54,381 nucleotides of DNA, from positions 1 through 54,381 of the forward strand of contig LJNS01000008.1 of NCBI GenBank assembly GCA_001303245.1, given 5' to 3'. The translations under genes and the position numbers were made by a program. Under the pieces are notes generated by a model. That model saw only the letters and a program-made list of their open reading frames with translations, did not search any database and had not been told where the DNA came from. Shown here in pieces: positions 8,175-17,996 of the stretch; the first letter of the stretch is position 1, and each line of letters begins with the position of its first letter. This DNA comes from Gammaproteobacteria bacterium SG8_30 (GTDB taxonomy: Bacteria > Pseudomonadota > Gammaproteobacteria > Steroidobacterales > Steroidobacteraceae).

Positions 8175-8834
8175 TCAGCCGACGTGGTCGCGCAGGAACC
8201 CGAGCGTCCGCTCGAACGCAAGTTGCGCGCAGTCCGCGTCGTAGTCGGTCCGGTCCGTGCAATTGAAGCCGTGACCGGCCGGGTAGAAGTGAAACACGCC
8301 CTGCGGGCAGGCGGCCCCGACCCTCTCGACGACCTCCAGCGGGATCAGGGGATCGCTCTCACCGTAGTGCAACATCACCGGACACACGGGCCTGAGGTCG
8401 AGGTGCTCGTGGATGCCGCCGCCGTAGTAGGCCACGGCCGCCGACACCGGCGTGGTCGCTGCGGCGATCCAGGCAACCAGCCCGCCCCAGCAGTAGCCGA
8501 CGATGCCGACGCGCCCTGCCGGGGCAAGGTGCGCGACGGCGGCGCCGACGTCGTGGGCGATGTCTTCCCGGCTGACCGCGACCTTGAATGCGCGACCGCG
8601 CTCGACCTCGCTGTAGGGGAGCAGGACGCCGCGCTGCTGCCGGTCGAAGAGTGCCGGTGCCAGGACGTGATAGCCGGCAGCGGCATAGGCGTCGGCGATG
8701 TCCCGGATGTGCGCCGTGACGCCGAAGATCTCCTGGGCAATCACGACGCCGCCGCGCGGCTCGCCGCCGGGACGTGCCTCGTAGGCGGAGAGCACGTGGC
8801 CGTCGGCCGCGGCGAGCTCGGTGAGGTCGGTCAT
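8175..8834 (-). CDS. Dienelactone hydrolase family protein
   Basis: A 219-residue alpha/beta hydrolase with the dienelactone hydrolase catalytic set: Glu35 (QEIFGV), nucleophile Cys115 in GYCWGG, Asp161 (GESDPLIP) and His188 (PAGHGFNC). Such enzymes open dienelactone to maleylacetate in chloroaromatic pathways, but most chromosomal homologues have unknown physiological substrates. It is the first gene of a three-gene minus-strand operon with gabD and the MFS exporter. A strong hairpin separates it from the FAA hydrolase gene. Confidence 0.88.
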   Translation of the reverse strand: MTDLTELAAADGHVLSAYEARPGGEPRGGVVIAQEIFGVTAHIRDIADAYAAAGYHVLAPALFDRQQRGVLLPYSEVERGRAFKVAVSREDIAHDVGAAVAHLAPAGRVGIVGYCWGGLVAWIAAATTPVSAAVAYYGGGIHEHLDLRPVCPVMLHYGESDPLIPLEVVERVGAACPQGVFHFYPAGHGFNCTDRTDYDADCAQLAFERTLGFLRDHVG

Positions 8835-8861
8835 CAGGGCGATCCTGGTGCGCTCGGCAGG

Positions 8862-8895
8862 AGCCGGCCGGTCCGGCGTAGCGGACCGGCCGGCT
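8862..8895. terminator. GC-rich hairpin between two minus-strand operons
   Basis: A perfect 14-bp inverted repeat (AGCCGGCCGGTCCG at 8862-8875 and its complement at 8882-8895) with a 6-nt loop. It sits just downstream of the FAA hydrolase stop on the minus strand. There is no U-tract on the minus strand; the nearest run of T (CTATTTT) follows it on the plus strand. Likely a terminator or mRNA-stabilising hairpin. Confidence 0.6.
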
Positions 8896-8911
8896 GCCTA
8901 TTTTGCGCGAT

Positions 8912-9891
<980 letters not shown>

Positions 9892-9895
<4 letters not shown>

Positions 9896-11022
9896 TTGTC
9901 CTGCCCCTTCCAGCTCGACACGTAGCCTTCCCACTCGACGGCGACCGACGCGCCTCCGACCTCTAGCGCATCGCGGGTGTCGATCATCACGGCGTACTCG
10001 TCGGTGGCGGGCTTGCTCTGCCGGAACATGCGCGCGAGCGCCTTCGGGTGCGGTCCGTGCGTGAAGCCTGACGGGTGGAAGGTCAGCATTCCCGGGTGGA
10101 TGTTGTCGCGGCTGAAGAAGTCGCCGGCGTGATAGAAGATGACCTCGTCGTAGTCGTCGTTGTTGTGGAAGAAGGGTACCTTGAGGGCCCCGGGGTCGGA
10201 CTCGAAGGGCCGCGGTGCGAAGGTGCAGACGACGAACCGGGGCGCGAGGAGGGTCGTGTGCGCGGACGGCGGAAGGTGGTAGCGGTGGCTCATCAACGGG
10301 CGTATGTCGCGGACGTTGATGCGGCATACCGAGAGCTCGCCGTGCCAGCCCACCGCGTCGAGCGGGTTGAACGGATAGGTCGCCGTTGACACCTGGCCCC
10401 GGCGCTTGATGGCGACCCGCCAGGTCTGCTCGTCCTGCTGCGCGCGGAAGACATCGTCGATGCGCGGCGTGTCGAGCATCGCGGCGTCGAAGATGGCGTG
10501 GTTTCCGACGAGCCCCTTGTCCGGGAGCATGTAGGAGGCGTTGGTCGCCTCGATCAGCAGCGCCGTCACCGGCTCGGCGCACTCGAGCCGCCACATCGTG
10601 CCGCGCGGCAGGACGATGTAGTCGCCCGCCTCGAAGGGCAGGTGCCCGAAGTCGCAGTACAGCGCGCCGCGCCCCGCGTGCACGAACAGGAGCTCGTCGC
10701 CATCGGCATTCCGTGCGAGGTGTTCCATCCGCCCGGCGGTGCGCCAGAGCCGGATCCGGCAGTGTGCATTCGCGAGGACCTCGGCCGCGGCCCAGGGCGA
10801 GTCCGCGACGGCGTCGAGCCTCGTCAGGTCGAAGGCGCGGGGCCGGAGGGGTCCCTCGAAGTCGCTCCAGCCCGTCGGCGGGTGGCGGTGGTAGAAGAAG
10901 GCGGCCGGCCCGAAGAAGCCCTCCTTGCTCATCTCCCGCTCGTAGGTGCCCTCGGGCAGGTCGCAGTGCGCCTGGCGGGAGGCCTCTCCCTCGACGCGGG
11001 AGTAGCTGATGTAGCGTTTCAT
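9892..11022 (-). CDS. hmgA: Homogentisate 1,2-dioxygenase
   Basis: A 376-residue cupin-fold ring-cleaving dioxygenase converting homogentisate to maleylacetoacetate. The iron ligands expected for this family are visible: His286 and Glu293 in FFHNNDDYDEVIFYHAGDF, and His322 in GFTHGPHP. It is shorter than the roughly 430-residue Pseudomonas enzyme, mainly at the N-terminus and in loops, so it belongs to the shorter HGO-like branch. It is the first gene of a two-gene unit with the FAA hydrolase. Neither maleylacetoacetate isomerase nor 4-hydroxyphenylpyruvate dioxygenase is in the window. A promoter with an embedded palindrome lies just upstream. Confidence 0.88.
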
Positions 11023-11052
11023 GGCGGAACCTGCGGGCGAAACCGTCCCGTC

Positions 11053-11081
11053 AATTTAGTTTCAAATGAAACTATTGGCAA
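11053..11081 (-). promoter_or_regulatory. hmgA promoter with palindromic operator in the spacer
   Basis: On the minus strand TTGCCA (-35, 11076-11081) and TAAATT (-10, 11053-11058) are 17 bp apart, 31 nt upstream of the hmgA ATG. Almost the whole spacer is the palindrome TAGTTTCATTTGAAACTA (11057-11074): exact 8-bp arms around 2 bp. A dimeric repressor bound there would block RNA polymerase. Its shape resembles MarR-family operators, but no regulator gene is nearby, so the protein is not identified. Confidence 0.7.
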
Positions 11082-11097
11082 GGGGACGCTCCTCCCC

Positions 11098-11871
11098 TCA
11101 CTCGAACCGAAGGTGCTTGACGCTCTTGCCGTGCCGGCGGATCAGGCGCAGGGCCTCGATCCCGATCAGGATATGGCGCTCGACGAACTGCTCGGTCACT
11201 TGCCGGTCCGAGGCCTCGGTCTTGACGCCCTCGGGGACCATCGGCTGGTCGCTGACCAGGAGCAGGGCCCCGGAGGGGATCCCGTTCGCGAACCCGGCTG
11301 CAAAGATGGTCGCGGTCTCCATGTCGATGGCCATCGAGCGCGTCTTGCGCAGGTATTGCTTGAACTCGCCGTCGTGCTCCCAGACGCGCCGGTTGGTGGT
11401 GTAGACCGTGCCGGTCCAGTAGTCCTGCTCCATGTCGCGGATGACCGTCGACACCGCGCGCTGCAGGCTGAAGGCGGGCAGGGCCGGGACCTCCGGCAGC
11501 AGGTAGTCGCCGGAGGCGCCGTCCCCACGGATGGCCGCGATCGGCAGCACCAGGTCGCCGATCCTGTTCTTGCGCTTGAGCCCGCCGCACTTGCCGAGCA
11601 GCAGCACCGCCTTGGGCCTGACTGCCGACAGCAGGTCCATGACGGTCGCCGCCATCGCGCTGCCCATGCCGAACATGACCATGGTGATGCCGTCGGCCGT
11701 GGCATTCGGCATTGGTCGATCGCGGCCGACGATCTTCGCACCGGTGTGGGTCGCGAAGAACTCGAGATAACTGCCGAAGTTGGTCAGGAGCACGTGCTGC
11801 CCGAAGTCGGCCAGCGTAGTGCCGGTGTAGCGGGGCAGCCAGTTCTCGACGATCTCTTTCTTGGTCTTCAT
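11098..11871 (-). CDS. amn: AMP nucleosidase (short form)
   Basis: A 257-residue phosphorylase-fold enzyme hydrolysing AMP to adenine and ribose 5-phosphate. The start MKTKKEIVENWLPRYTG, the glycine-rich GMGSAMAATVMDLL, LLLGKCGGLK, and the purine nucleoside phosphorylase-like AIDMETATIFAAGF with LLLVSDQPMVPEGVKT match the short AMP nucleosidase type. This type lacks the N-terminal regulatory domain of the 480-residue E. coli enzyme. It lies upstream of hmgA on the same strand and downstream of the thiolase, with an 80-bp gap to each. Its role is purine salvage or adenylate balance. Confidence 0.85.
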   Translation of the reverse strand: MKTKKEIVENWLPRYTGTTLADFGQHVLLTNFGSYLEFFATHTGAKIVGRDRPMPNATADGITMVMFGMGSAMAATVMDLLSAVRPKAVLLLGKCGGLKRKNRIGDLVLPIAAIRGDGASGDYLLPEVPALPAFSLQRAVSTVIRDMEQDYWTGTVYTTNRRVWEHDGEFKQYLRKTRSMAIDMETATIFAAGFANGIPSGALLLVSDQPMVPEGVKTEASDRQVTEQFVERHILIGIEALRLIRRHGKSVKHLRFE

Positions 11872-11950
11872 CGTCCTCGCCGTCTCAAACCAGGGGGCCT
11901 TTCCCGGTCCCGCCGACGGAGGGGCCGACCCCTTCGGCCCGAACGCACCG

Positions 11951-13228
11951 TCAGCGCTCCATGATCGCGGTGACCCCCATGCCGCCGGCCGTGCAGATGG
12001 AGATCAGGCCGCGGCCGGAACCCTTCTGCTCGAGAAGCCTGGCCAGCGTGGCCACGATCCGCGCGCCCGTCGCCGCGAACGGATGCCCGATCGCGATGGA
12101 GCTGCCCTTCACGTTCAGTTTCGCACGGTCGATCGTGCCGAGCGGGGCCTCGAGGCCGAGCCGCTCGCGGCAGAACTCCGGCGACTCCCAGGCCTTCAGC
12201 GTGCACAGCACCTGTGCGGCGAACGCCTCGTGGATCTCGTAGAAGTCGAAGTCCTGCAGCGCGAGCCCGGCGTCCTTCAGCATGCGCGGCACGGCGTAGG
12301 CCGGCGCCATCAGCAGTCCCTCGTCGTGCACGAAGTCCACGGCCGCCACCTTGCCGAAGGTGAGCCAGGCCTGCACCGGCAGGCCGCGCTTGCGCGCCCA
12401 GTCCTCGCTCGCAAGCAGCACGGCCGAGGCACCGTCCGTCATGGGCGTGCTGTTGCCGGCCGTCAGGGTCCCCTCCTTTGCGAAGGCCGGCCGCAGCCCG
12501 GCGAGCTTCTCGACGCTCGTGTCACGCCGGAGGTTGTTGTCGACCTCGAGCCCCTCGAAACCGACCACGAGGTCGCGGTAGAAGCCCTCGTCGTATGCCG
12601 CCGCGGCACGCCGGTGGCTTTCGCAGGCGAGAGCGTCCTGGTCCTCGCGTGAGATCGACCACCTGCGCGCCATCTGCTCGCAGCTCTCGCCCATGGAAAG
12701 ACCCGTGCGCGGCTCCACCACGCCGGGCAGCACCGGCCTGAAGTGTCCGGGCCTCAATCCGAGCCAGGGCGTCAGACGCTCGCCGAGAGACCGGCCGCGG
12801 AAGCTCCGCAGCAGCAGCTGCTGGTAGGCGCGCGGATAGGAGATCGGCGGATCGCTAACCGTGTCCACGCCGCCGGCGAGCCCGGAGTCGATCTGGCCGA
12901 GCGCGATCTTGTTGGCGATCAGGATCGCGGCCTCGAGGCTCGTGCCGCAGGCACGCTGCAGGTCGAGACCGGGTGTGCGCGCGTCCAGCCCGCTCCCCAG
13001 AACGCACTCGCGCACGAGGTTCCACTGGTGATGATGCTTCATGACCGCACCGGCCATCGCGTCGCCGAGCACCTCGCCCCGCAGTCCGAAGCGGCCGACC
13101 ACGGCCTTGAAGGCCGCCGTGAGCATGTCCTGGTTGCCGACGCGGGCGTAGGCGCCGTGGGCGCGCGCAAACGGAATGCGGCTGCCGCCGACGACTGCGA
13201 CGCGCCTGACTTCTGAACCGACCAGCAT
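11951..13228 (-). CDS. Acetyl-CoA C-acyltransferase (thiolase), FadI/FadA-like
   Basis: A 425-residue thiolase. Nucleophile Cys94 is in the QRACGTSLEA loop; the EIHEAFAAQ, GHPFAATGAR and C-terminal CTAGGMGVT motifs supply the catalytic His and second Cys. The sequence GSRIPFARAHGAYARVGNQDML resembles the FadI-like acetyl-CoA acetyltransferase branch, which thiolytically shortens 3-ketoacyl-CoA. No fadJ or fadB partner lies in the window. ATG 13228 has GGGAGG about 8 nt upstream, better than the in-frame GTG at 13246. It is divergent from the MATE exporter gene. Confidence 0.88.
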   Translation of the reverse strand: MLVGSEVRRVAVVGGSRIPFARAHGAYARVGNQDMLTAAFKAVVGRFGLRGEVLGDAMAGAVMKHHHQWNLVRECVLGSGLDARTPGLDLQRACGTSLEAAILIANKIALGQIDSGLAGGVDTVSDPPISYPRAYQQLLLRSFRGRSLGERLTPWLGLRPGHFRPVLPGVVEPRTGLSMGESCEQMARRWSISREDQDALACESHRRAAAAYDEGFYRDLVVGFEGLEVDNNLRRDTSVEKLAGLRPAFAKEGTLTAGNSTPMTDGASAVLLASEDWARKRGLPVQAWLTFGKVAAVDFVHDEGLLMAPAYAVPRMLKDAGLALQDFDFYEIHEAFAAQVLCTLKAWESPEFCRERLGLEAPLGTIDRAKLNVKGSSIAIGHPFAATGARIVATLARLLEQKGSGRGLISICTAGGMGVTAIMER

Positions 13229-13286
13229 GAATGCCTCCCGGCGCACGCGACGTACCCGCCCTGCGCCTGTGTCACGTGTGTTCGGC

Positions 13287-13292
13287 TAGAAT
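13287..13292 (+). promoter_or_regulatory. Possible -10 element upstream of the MATE gene
   Basis: TAGAAT preceded by GGC, 44 nt before the MATE start codon, in the divergent gap to the thiolase gene. The -35 region is poor, so this is tentative. Confidence 0.3.
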
Positions 13293-13336
13293 GCCAGCCC
13301 GACTGCCTTCCCGCCACGCCGCCGCCGTGGCCCGCC

Positions 13337-14743
13337 ATGCCCGAGCGACACGAGATCCAGGCCCGCTTCCGGCGCGATGCGACCGCCATCCTGCGCCTCG
13401 GCACTCCCCTGATCGTGAATAACCTCGTGATGGCGGGCATGTGGGTCACCAACACCATGGCGGCCGGCCGGGTGGGCTCCGAGCCACTCGCCGGCGTGGC
13501 CGTGGGCGCCAGCTACTACCAGTTCTTCTGGCTGATGGGCCTCGGCGTGCTGATGTCCCTGCCGCCGCTGGTGGCGCACGCCTACGGTGCCGGCCGCGAC
13601 GAGGAGGTCGGCCATCGTTTCCGCCAGGGCCTGTGGCTGTCGCAGTTCCTGGCCGTGCCGCTGCTCCTCGCGCTGCTGGCGGTCCGCCCGGTACTCCAGT
13701 GGTTCGGCGTGGACGAGCGCACGGTTCCGCATGCCGTCGTCTATGTCCACACGCTCTGCCTGGGGATGCCGGCGATGCTGGCATACCTGGCGCACCGCTA
13801 CATGACCGAGGGGGTCGGCTGGACGCGGCCGATCATGTTCACGGCGGCCGTCGGGCTCGCCGTCAACGTCGTCGGCAATCTGCTGTTCACGCTCGGCCAC
13901 CTCGGCGTGCCGAGCCTCGGCGCGCAGGGTTGCGCGCTCGCCACCGTCCTCGCGCAGTGGTCCATGCTCGCCGTCATGCATCTGTACCAGAGGCGGCACA
14001 GGATCTACCGCCGGTTCGGGCTGTTCTCGCGCTTCGAGCGGCCGAGCCCCGCGACCCTGCGCAGCATCTTGGCCCTGGGGTTGCCGATCGGCGGTAGCGT
14101 GATCTCCGAGGGAGGGCTGTTCTCCGTGGCCGGAATGCTGATGGGCACGCTCGGCACCGAGATCGTCGCCGCACACCAGATCGCCCTGACGTGGGGGGCG
14201 GTCATGTTCATGGTCCCGCTAGCCTTCCACTCGGCCACGACCGTCCACGTGGGCCACAAGGTAGGCGCCGGCAACGCCGCGGCCGGTCGCTTCGCCGGCT
14301 GGTCGGGCATCGTCATGTGCGGGATCTTCATGGCAGCCTCCGCGCTCGTGATCGTCGCGGCCAACGAGAGGATCCCCGCGCTGTTCACTACGGACCGGGA
14401 CGTCCGTGCGCTCGCGGCCGGGCTTTTGCTGTTCGTCGCGCTGTTCCACGTGCCGGACGGCGTGCAGGTCGGCGCCGCCGGCGCCCTGCGCGGCTTCAAG
14501 GACGCGCACGTTCCCATGGCGTTCAACTTCGTTTCGTACTGGATGATCGGCTTCCCGGTAGCCTGGTGGCTCGGGATCCGCGAGGGTCACGGCCCGCGCG
14601 GGATCTGGGTCGGCCTCATCCTAGGTCTCTTCGCCTGTGCGGTGCTGCTGTCCCTCCGCTACCGGCAGGTCTCGAACCGGGCAGTAAGCACGGTTGCGAC
14701 CTCCGGGGCAGCCCAGGCGGCTCCGGCAGGTCCCGCGATATGA
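13337..14743 (+). CDS. MATE-family efflux transporter (NorM-like)
   Basis: A 468-residue membrane protein with about 12 helices in two homologous MatE halves (about 20-185 and 240-405). The N-terminal ATAILRLGTPLIVNNLVMAG with a downstream AGRVGSEPLAGVAVG, and the second-half LALGLPIGGSVISEGGLF with AAHQIALTWGAVMFMVPLAF, are the standard MATE landmarks. Members export cationic drugs or toxic metabolites using H+ or Na+ gradients. The stop overlaps the ATG of the DUF885 lipoprotein gene (ATGA), implying co-translation. The substrate is unknown. Confidence 0.9.
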   Translation: MPERHEIQARFRRDATAILRLGTPLIVNNLVMAGMWVTNTMAAGRVGSEPLAGVAVGASYYQFFWLMGLGVLMSLPPLVAHAYGAGRDEEVGHRFRQGLWLSQFLAVPLLLALLAVRPVLQWFGVDERTVPHAVVYVHTLCLGMPAMLAYLAHRYMTEGVGWTRPIMFTAAVGLAVNVVGNLLFTLGHLGVPSLGAQGCALATVLAQWSMLAVMHLYQRRHRIYRRFGLFSRFERPSPATLRSILALGLPIGGSVISEGGLFSVAGMLMGTLGTEIVAAHQIALTWGAVMFMVPLAFHSATTVHVGHKVGAGNAAAGRFAGWSGIVMCGIFMAASALVIVAANERIPALFTTDRDVRALAAGLLLFVALFHVPDGVQVGAAGALRGFKDAHVPMAFNFVSYWMIGFPVAWWLGIREGHGPRGIWVGLILGLFACAVLLSLRYRQVSNRAVSTVATSGAAQAAPAGPAI

Positions 14744-16608
14744 TTCCCGCCCCCTGCGCCGAGCGTGTCTCGCCAGCTACACGATTCATCAATCGCTCTG
14801 GAAGCCTGCTGTTCTGTGCGCTCGTCCTGACGGGGTGCGCCAGCCGACCGGTCAGCGCGCCGCTGCCCGAGGCGATGCCGCCGGCCGACGCGCTCACCGC
14901 CGTCGTGGAGGGCTGGTACGACGAGATGCTGGCCCTCAATCCCTTGACCGCGACCTTCGTCGGGGACCGTCGCTACGACGACCAGCTCGGCGCCTTCCCG
15001 GGAGAGGATCACGAGGCTGCGATGCGGGCGCTCAATGGTCGTTACCTCGACGCGGCGCTGGCCCTCGACCGGGACCGGCTGGCGCCACGCGACCAATTGA
15101 CCCTCGAGACGTTCCTGCGCGATCGTCGTCTGGACCTCGAGGCGGAGCGATTTCCCCGCAGGACCATGCCGATCAGCCAGCAGGGGGGCGTGCCGCTGCT
15201 GCTGCCGCAACTCGGCTTCGGCTTGCAGCCGCTCGAGACCATCGATGACTACGATCGCTGGCTGCGACGCCTCGCGCATTTCCCGGCCTGGGTCGATGCC
15301 GCGATCGACGCGATGCGCGCGGGCATCGCGTTGGGCGTGACCCAGCCCCGGGTCACGATGGAACGAGTCGTTCCGCAGCTCGACGCGCTGATCGTGGCCG
15401 AGCCGGGCGACAGCCTGTTTTTCGCGCCTGTGGCGGCCATGCCGGCGGATTTCCCCGAGGCGGAGCGGGCGCGCCTGCGGGCAGCGGCCGAGAAGCTGAT
15501 CGTCGAGCACCTCAACCCCGCCTATGCCCGCCTGCGCGAGTTCGTCGCGAACGAGTATCTTCCCGCCGCGCGTGACACCGTCGCCTGGTCCGCGCTGCCC
15601 GACGGCGAAGCCTGGTATCGCTGGCTTATCGCCGTCAACACGACGACCAGCATGTCCGCGGAGGAAGTCCACCGCCTCGGCCTGGCCGACGTCGCCCGCA
15701 TCCGAGGCGAGATGGAGGACGTTGCGCGCGAGGTGGGCTTCGAGGGCGACCTCGCGGCCTTCTTCCGCCACGCGCAGGACGAGCCGGGCTTCTACTTCGA
15801 CGAGCCCGAGGCGTTGATCGCCGGTTATGCCGACATCCGTCGGCGCGTCGAAGAGGCGCTGCCCCGCCTGTTCAAGGACCTGCCCCAGGCGGACTTCGAG
15901 GTTCGGCCCGTGGAATCCTACCGGGCGCGGTCCGCCGCCGGCGCCTCATACCGGGCGGCGTCCCCGGATGGCAGCCGCCCCGGTGTCTTCTACGTCAACA
16001 CCTACAACCTCAAGGCCCAGCCGCGCTTCGGCATGGAAACCCTGTTTCTCCACGAGGCGATGCCCGGTCACCACTTCCAGGGTTCGGTCCAGCGGGAGCT
16101 GACGGACCTACCGCGCTTCCGGCGCTTCGGTGGCGAGGTGGCCTACGGCGAAGGGTGGGCCCTGTACGCCGAGTCGCTCGGCCGCGAGCTCGGCCTGTTC
16201 ACGGAACCGATGCAGTACTACGGCCGCCTCAGCGACGAGATGCTGCGGGCCATGCGGCTCGTCGTCGACACGGGGCTTCACGCCTTCGGCTGGAGCCGCG
16301 AGCGGGCCATCCAGTACATGACGGACAACTCGTCGATGGCGGAGTCGGACATCGTCGCCGAAGTCGAGCGCTACATCGCCGGGCCCGGGCAGGCGCTGGG
16401 CTACAAGATCGGCGACCTGCGCATCCAGACGATGCGCCGGCGAGCCGAGGCGGCACTCGGCGAGCACTTCGACATCAGGGAGTTCCACGCACAGCTCCTC
16501 CGCGACGGCTCCCTGCCGCTCGACGTGCTGGACGACAAGGTCGACCGCTGGATCGAGTCGGTCGGCGGAGTCCGGCCTCAGCCGTCTCGGGACAGAAGGT
16601 CGAGATAG
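14740..16608 (+). CDS. DUF885-family metallohydrolase lipoprotein
   Basis: A 622-residue exported protein. The N-terminus ends in the lipobox LTGC (Cys about 37), so it should be lipidated. The DUF885 body contains HEAMPGHH at about 438-445, embedded in METLFLHEAMPGHHFQG, a variant HExxxxHH metal site. A downstream GEGWALYAESLGRELG helix matches the family's Glu ligand region. DUF885 proteins are predicted zinc carboxypeptidase-like hydrolases; few have been characterised. ATG 14740 overlaps the MATE stop, and the open frame further upstream lies antiparallel in sense to nothing conserved. Its 3' end overlaps the convergent CYTH gene by 31 bp. Confidence 0.85.
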   Translation: MIPAPCAERVSPATRFINRSGSLLFCALVLTGCASRPVSAPLPEAMPPADALTAVVEGWYDEMLALNPLTATFVGDRRYDDQLGAFPGEDHEAAMRALNGRYLDAALALDRDRLAPRDQLTLETFLRDRRLDLEAERFPRRTMPISQQGGVPLLLPQLGFGLQPLETIDDYDRWLRRLAHFPAWVDAAIDAMRAGIALGVTQPRVTMERVVPQLDALIVAEPGDSLFFAPVAAMPADFPEAERARLRAAAEKLIVEHLNPAYARLREFVANEYLPAARDTVAWSALPDGEAWYRWLIAVNTTTSMSAEEVHRLGLADVARIRGEMEDVAREVGFEGDLAAFFRHAQDEPGFYFDEPEALIAGYADIRRRVEEALPRLFKDLPQADFEVRPVESYRARSAAGASYRAASPDGSRPGVFYVNTYNLKAQPRFGMETLFLHEAMPGHHFQGSVQRELTDLPRFRRFGGEVAYGEGWALYAESLGRELGLFTEPMQYYGRLSDEMLRAMRLVVDTGLHAFGWSRERAIQYMTDNSSMAESDIVAEVERYIAGPGQALGYKIGDLRIQTMRRRAEAALGEHFDIREFHAQLLRDGSLPLDVLDDKVDRWIESVGGVRPQPSRDRRSR

Positions 16609-17111
16609 GCGCCGATGACGAGGTCCGCGGGGCCCACGCCCAGCGCGTGCATCAGTTCCCGCGCCTCCGCTTCCCCGTCCTCGACGCGGTCCTCCCTGGC
16701 GAGCACGACCTCGATCTCGACGAAGTCGCCGAGACCCTCGACACGGTCGAGGTGCACCCGGGTGCGGCCGACGAGGTAGAGGCGGCGTCGCTTGCGCACC
16801 CGGCCGATGACGCCGTAGGCGAGCTCGAGCGCCTCCCGCAGCGCCGCCGGTGCAGGCGTCGGCGCAATGACGTAGCGGGAGAGCTTGGGCCCGCCGGTGT
16901 CCGCACGCCGGTAGAAGATCAGCTCGCCCCGGTCCCCGGAGAACTCGCGCAGCTTGAGTCTGCCGGCCGGGCAGGCGAAGAACGTGTCGTCCTGCTCGAG
17001 GTCGAGGGGCCCCTCGGTCGCGAGTTGCGCGGTGCGGCGCTCGACCGCGGCGAGGTCGCGTGCCCGCGCCTTCCACTCGACGTTGCGCGCCCCCGTCCCG
17101 CCGGCCGTCAC
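16578..17111 (-). CDS. CYTH-domain protein (CyaB/ThTPase-like)
   Basis: A 177-residue tunnel-fold protein. The N-terminal RNVEWKARARDL corresponds to the ExExK signature with the first Glu replaced by Asn, as in class IV adenylate cyclase-like members. KLREF, ELIFYRRAD, KRRRLYL..RVHLDRVEGLGDFVEIEVVL supply the usual basic and acidic strands. CYTH proteins bind triphosphorylated substrates with Mg2+ (thiamine triphosphate, ATP, inorganic triphosphate); which one applies is undetermined. The GTG start overlaps the TauE-type gene stop as GTGA. The C-terminal end overlaps the convergent DUF885 gene. Confidence 0.8.
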   Translation of the reverse strand: MTAGGTGARNVEWKARARDLAAVERRTAQLATEGPLDLEQDDTFFACPAGRLKLREFSGDRGELIFYRRADTGGPKLSRYVIAPTPAPAALREALELAYGVIGRVRKRRRLYLVGRTRVHLDRVEGLGDFVEIEVVLAREDRVEDGEAEARELMHALGVGPADLVIGAYLDLLSRDG

Positions 17112-17878
17112 GCATCAGCTCCGAAGGCGCGTGGCCCGCTCTCGTAGAGGATGAAGGCTGCCATCAGCACGAGGAACACCGCGAACACGCGCCGCAGCGT
17201 CGCCTGCGGAACGCGGCTGGCGAAATGGCTGCCGGCGATGCTGCCCGCAGCGCCGAGCAGGATGAAGGTGCCGAGGATCCGCCAATCGAGCGCGAGGCCC
17301 TGCGCCTCGAGCAGCTGCAGGTGCTTGAGGAAGCCGGTGAACGCGTTGAGCGCGATGATGGCGAGGCTCGTGCCGATCGCCACGTGCATGCCGAGCCCGC
17401 CGAGCAGCACGAGTGCCGGCAGGATGAGGAACCCTCCGCCGACGCCGACGAACCCGGTCAGTGCGCCCACGGCCAGGCCATCTGCCACAACCTTCACGAC
17501 CGGGCGCTTGCCGGAGGAGGGCTCGTAGGTCGCGCGGCGGAACATCATGACCGAGGCGGCGAGCATGACCACGGCGAACACCGAGAGCTGCACGGCGCCT
17601 TCCACGAGGCCCGACAGCCAGGCGCCGCCCCAGGTCCCGGCCATGCCCGGCAGCCCGAACCACAGCACGCTGCGCCACTCGACCCGGCCGCGCGCCGCGT
17701 TCTGCATTGCGCCGATCGACGCCACGGCGCCGACGATGGCGAGGGAGCCGGCGATGGCGGTCTTCTCCGGCTGTCCTACGAGGTAGACGAGCACCGGGAC
17801 GGTGATGATCGAGCCGCCCGACCCGAGCAGCCCGAGCGACAAGCCGATCGCGATGGCGCCGAGCCAGGCCAGCCACAT
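17108..17878 (-). CDS. TauE/SafE-family anion (sulfite/sulfonate) permease
   Basis: A 256-residue protein with about 8 helices arranged as two repeats. The LSLGLLGSGGSIITVPVLVYL start and the second-half GFVGVGGGFLILPALVLLGGLGMHVAIGTSL are the paired TauE/SafE signatures. Members move sulfite, sulfoacetate or related anions. No sulfur genes are nearby, so the substrate is open. It forms a coupled pair with the CYTH gene. It starts about 290 bp from trpE, divergently. Confidence 0.85.
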   Translation of the reverse strand: MWLAWLGAIAIGLSLGLLGSGGSIITVPVLVYLVGQPEKTAIAGSLAIVGAVASIGAMQNAARGRVEWRSVLWFGLPGMAGTWGGAWLSGLVEGAVQLSVFAVVMLAASVMMFRRATYEPSSGKRPVVKVVADGLAVGALTGFVGVGGGFLILPALVLLGGLGMHVAIGTSLAIIALNAFTGFLKHLQLLEAQGLALDWRILGTFILLGAAGSIAGSHFASRVPQATLRRVFAVFLVLMAAFILYESGPRAFGADA

Positions 17879-17958
17879 GGAATGTCATCACCTCCGCGGG
17901 ACCGCCGGACAGCATACCGGCACGGCCGGCGGCCCGCCCTTCGGGCTTGTCGCGCTGC

Positions 17959-17988
17959 TTGACCCCGCTCGCGGAGCCCGGCGATACT
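17959..17988 (+). promoter_or_regulatory. trp operon promoter
   Basis: TTGACC (17959-17964) and GATACT (17983-17988) are separated by 18 bp, a reasonable sigma-70 promoter. Predicted initiation falls at about 17994-17996, right at the leader peptide ATG (17997). I see no E. coli-like TrpR operator. Confidence 0.6.
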
Positions 17989-17996
17989 GCCGCGCG

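Noticed and set aside
17879-17996. A TrpR operator in the trp promoter.
   Set aside because: No palindrome resembling the CTAGTTAACTAG core is present; attenuation appears to be the visible control.
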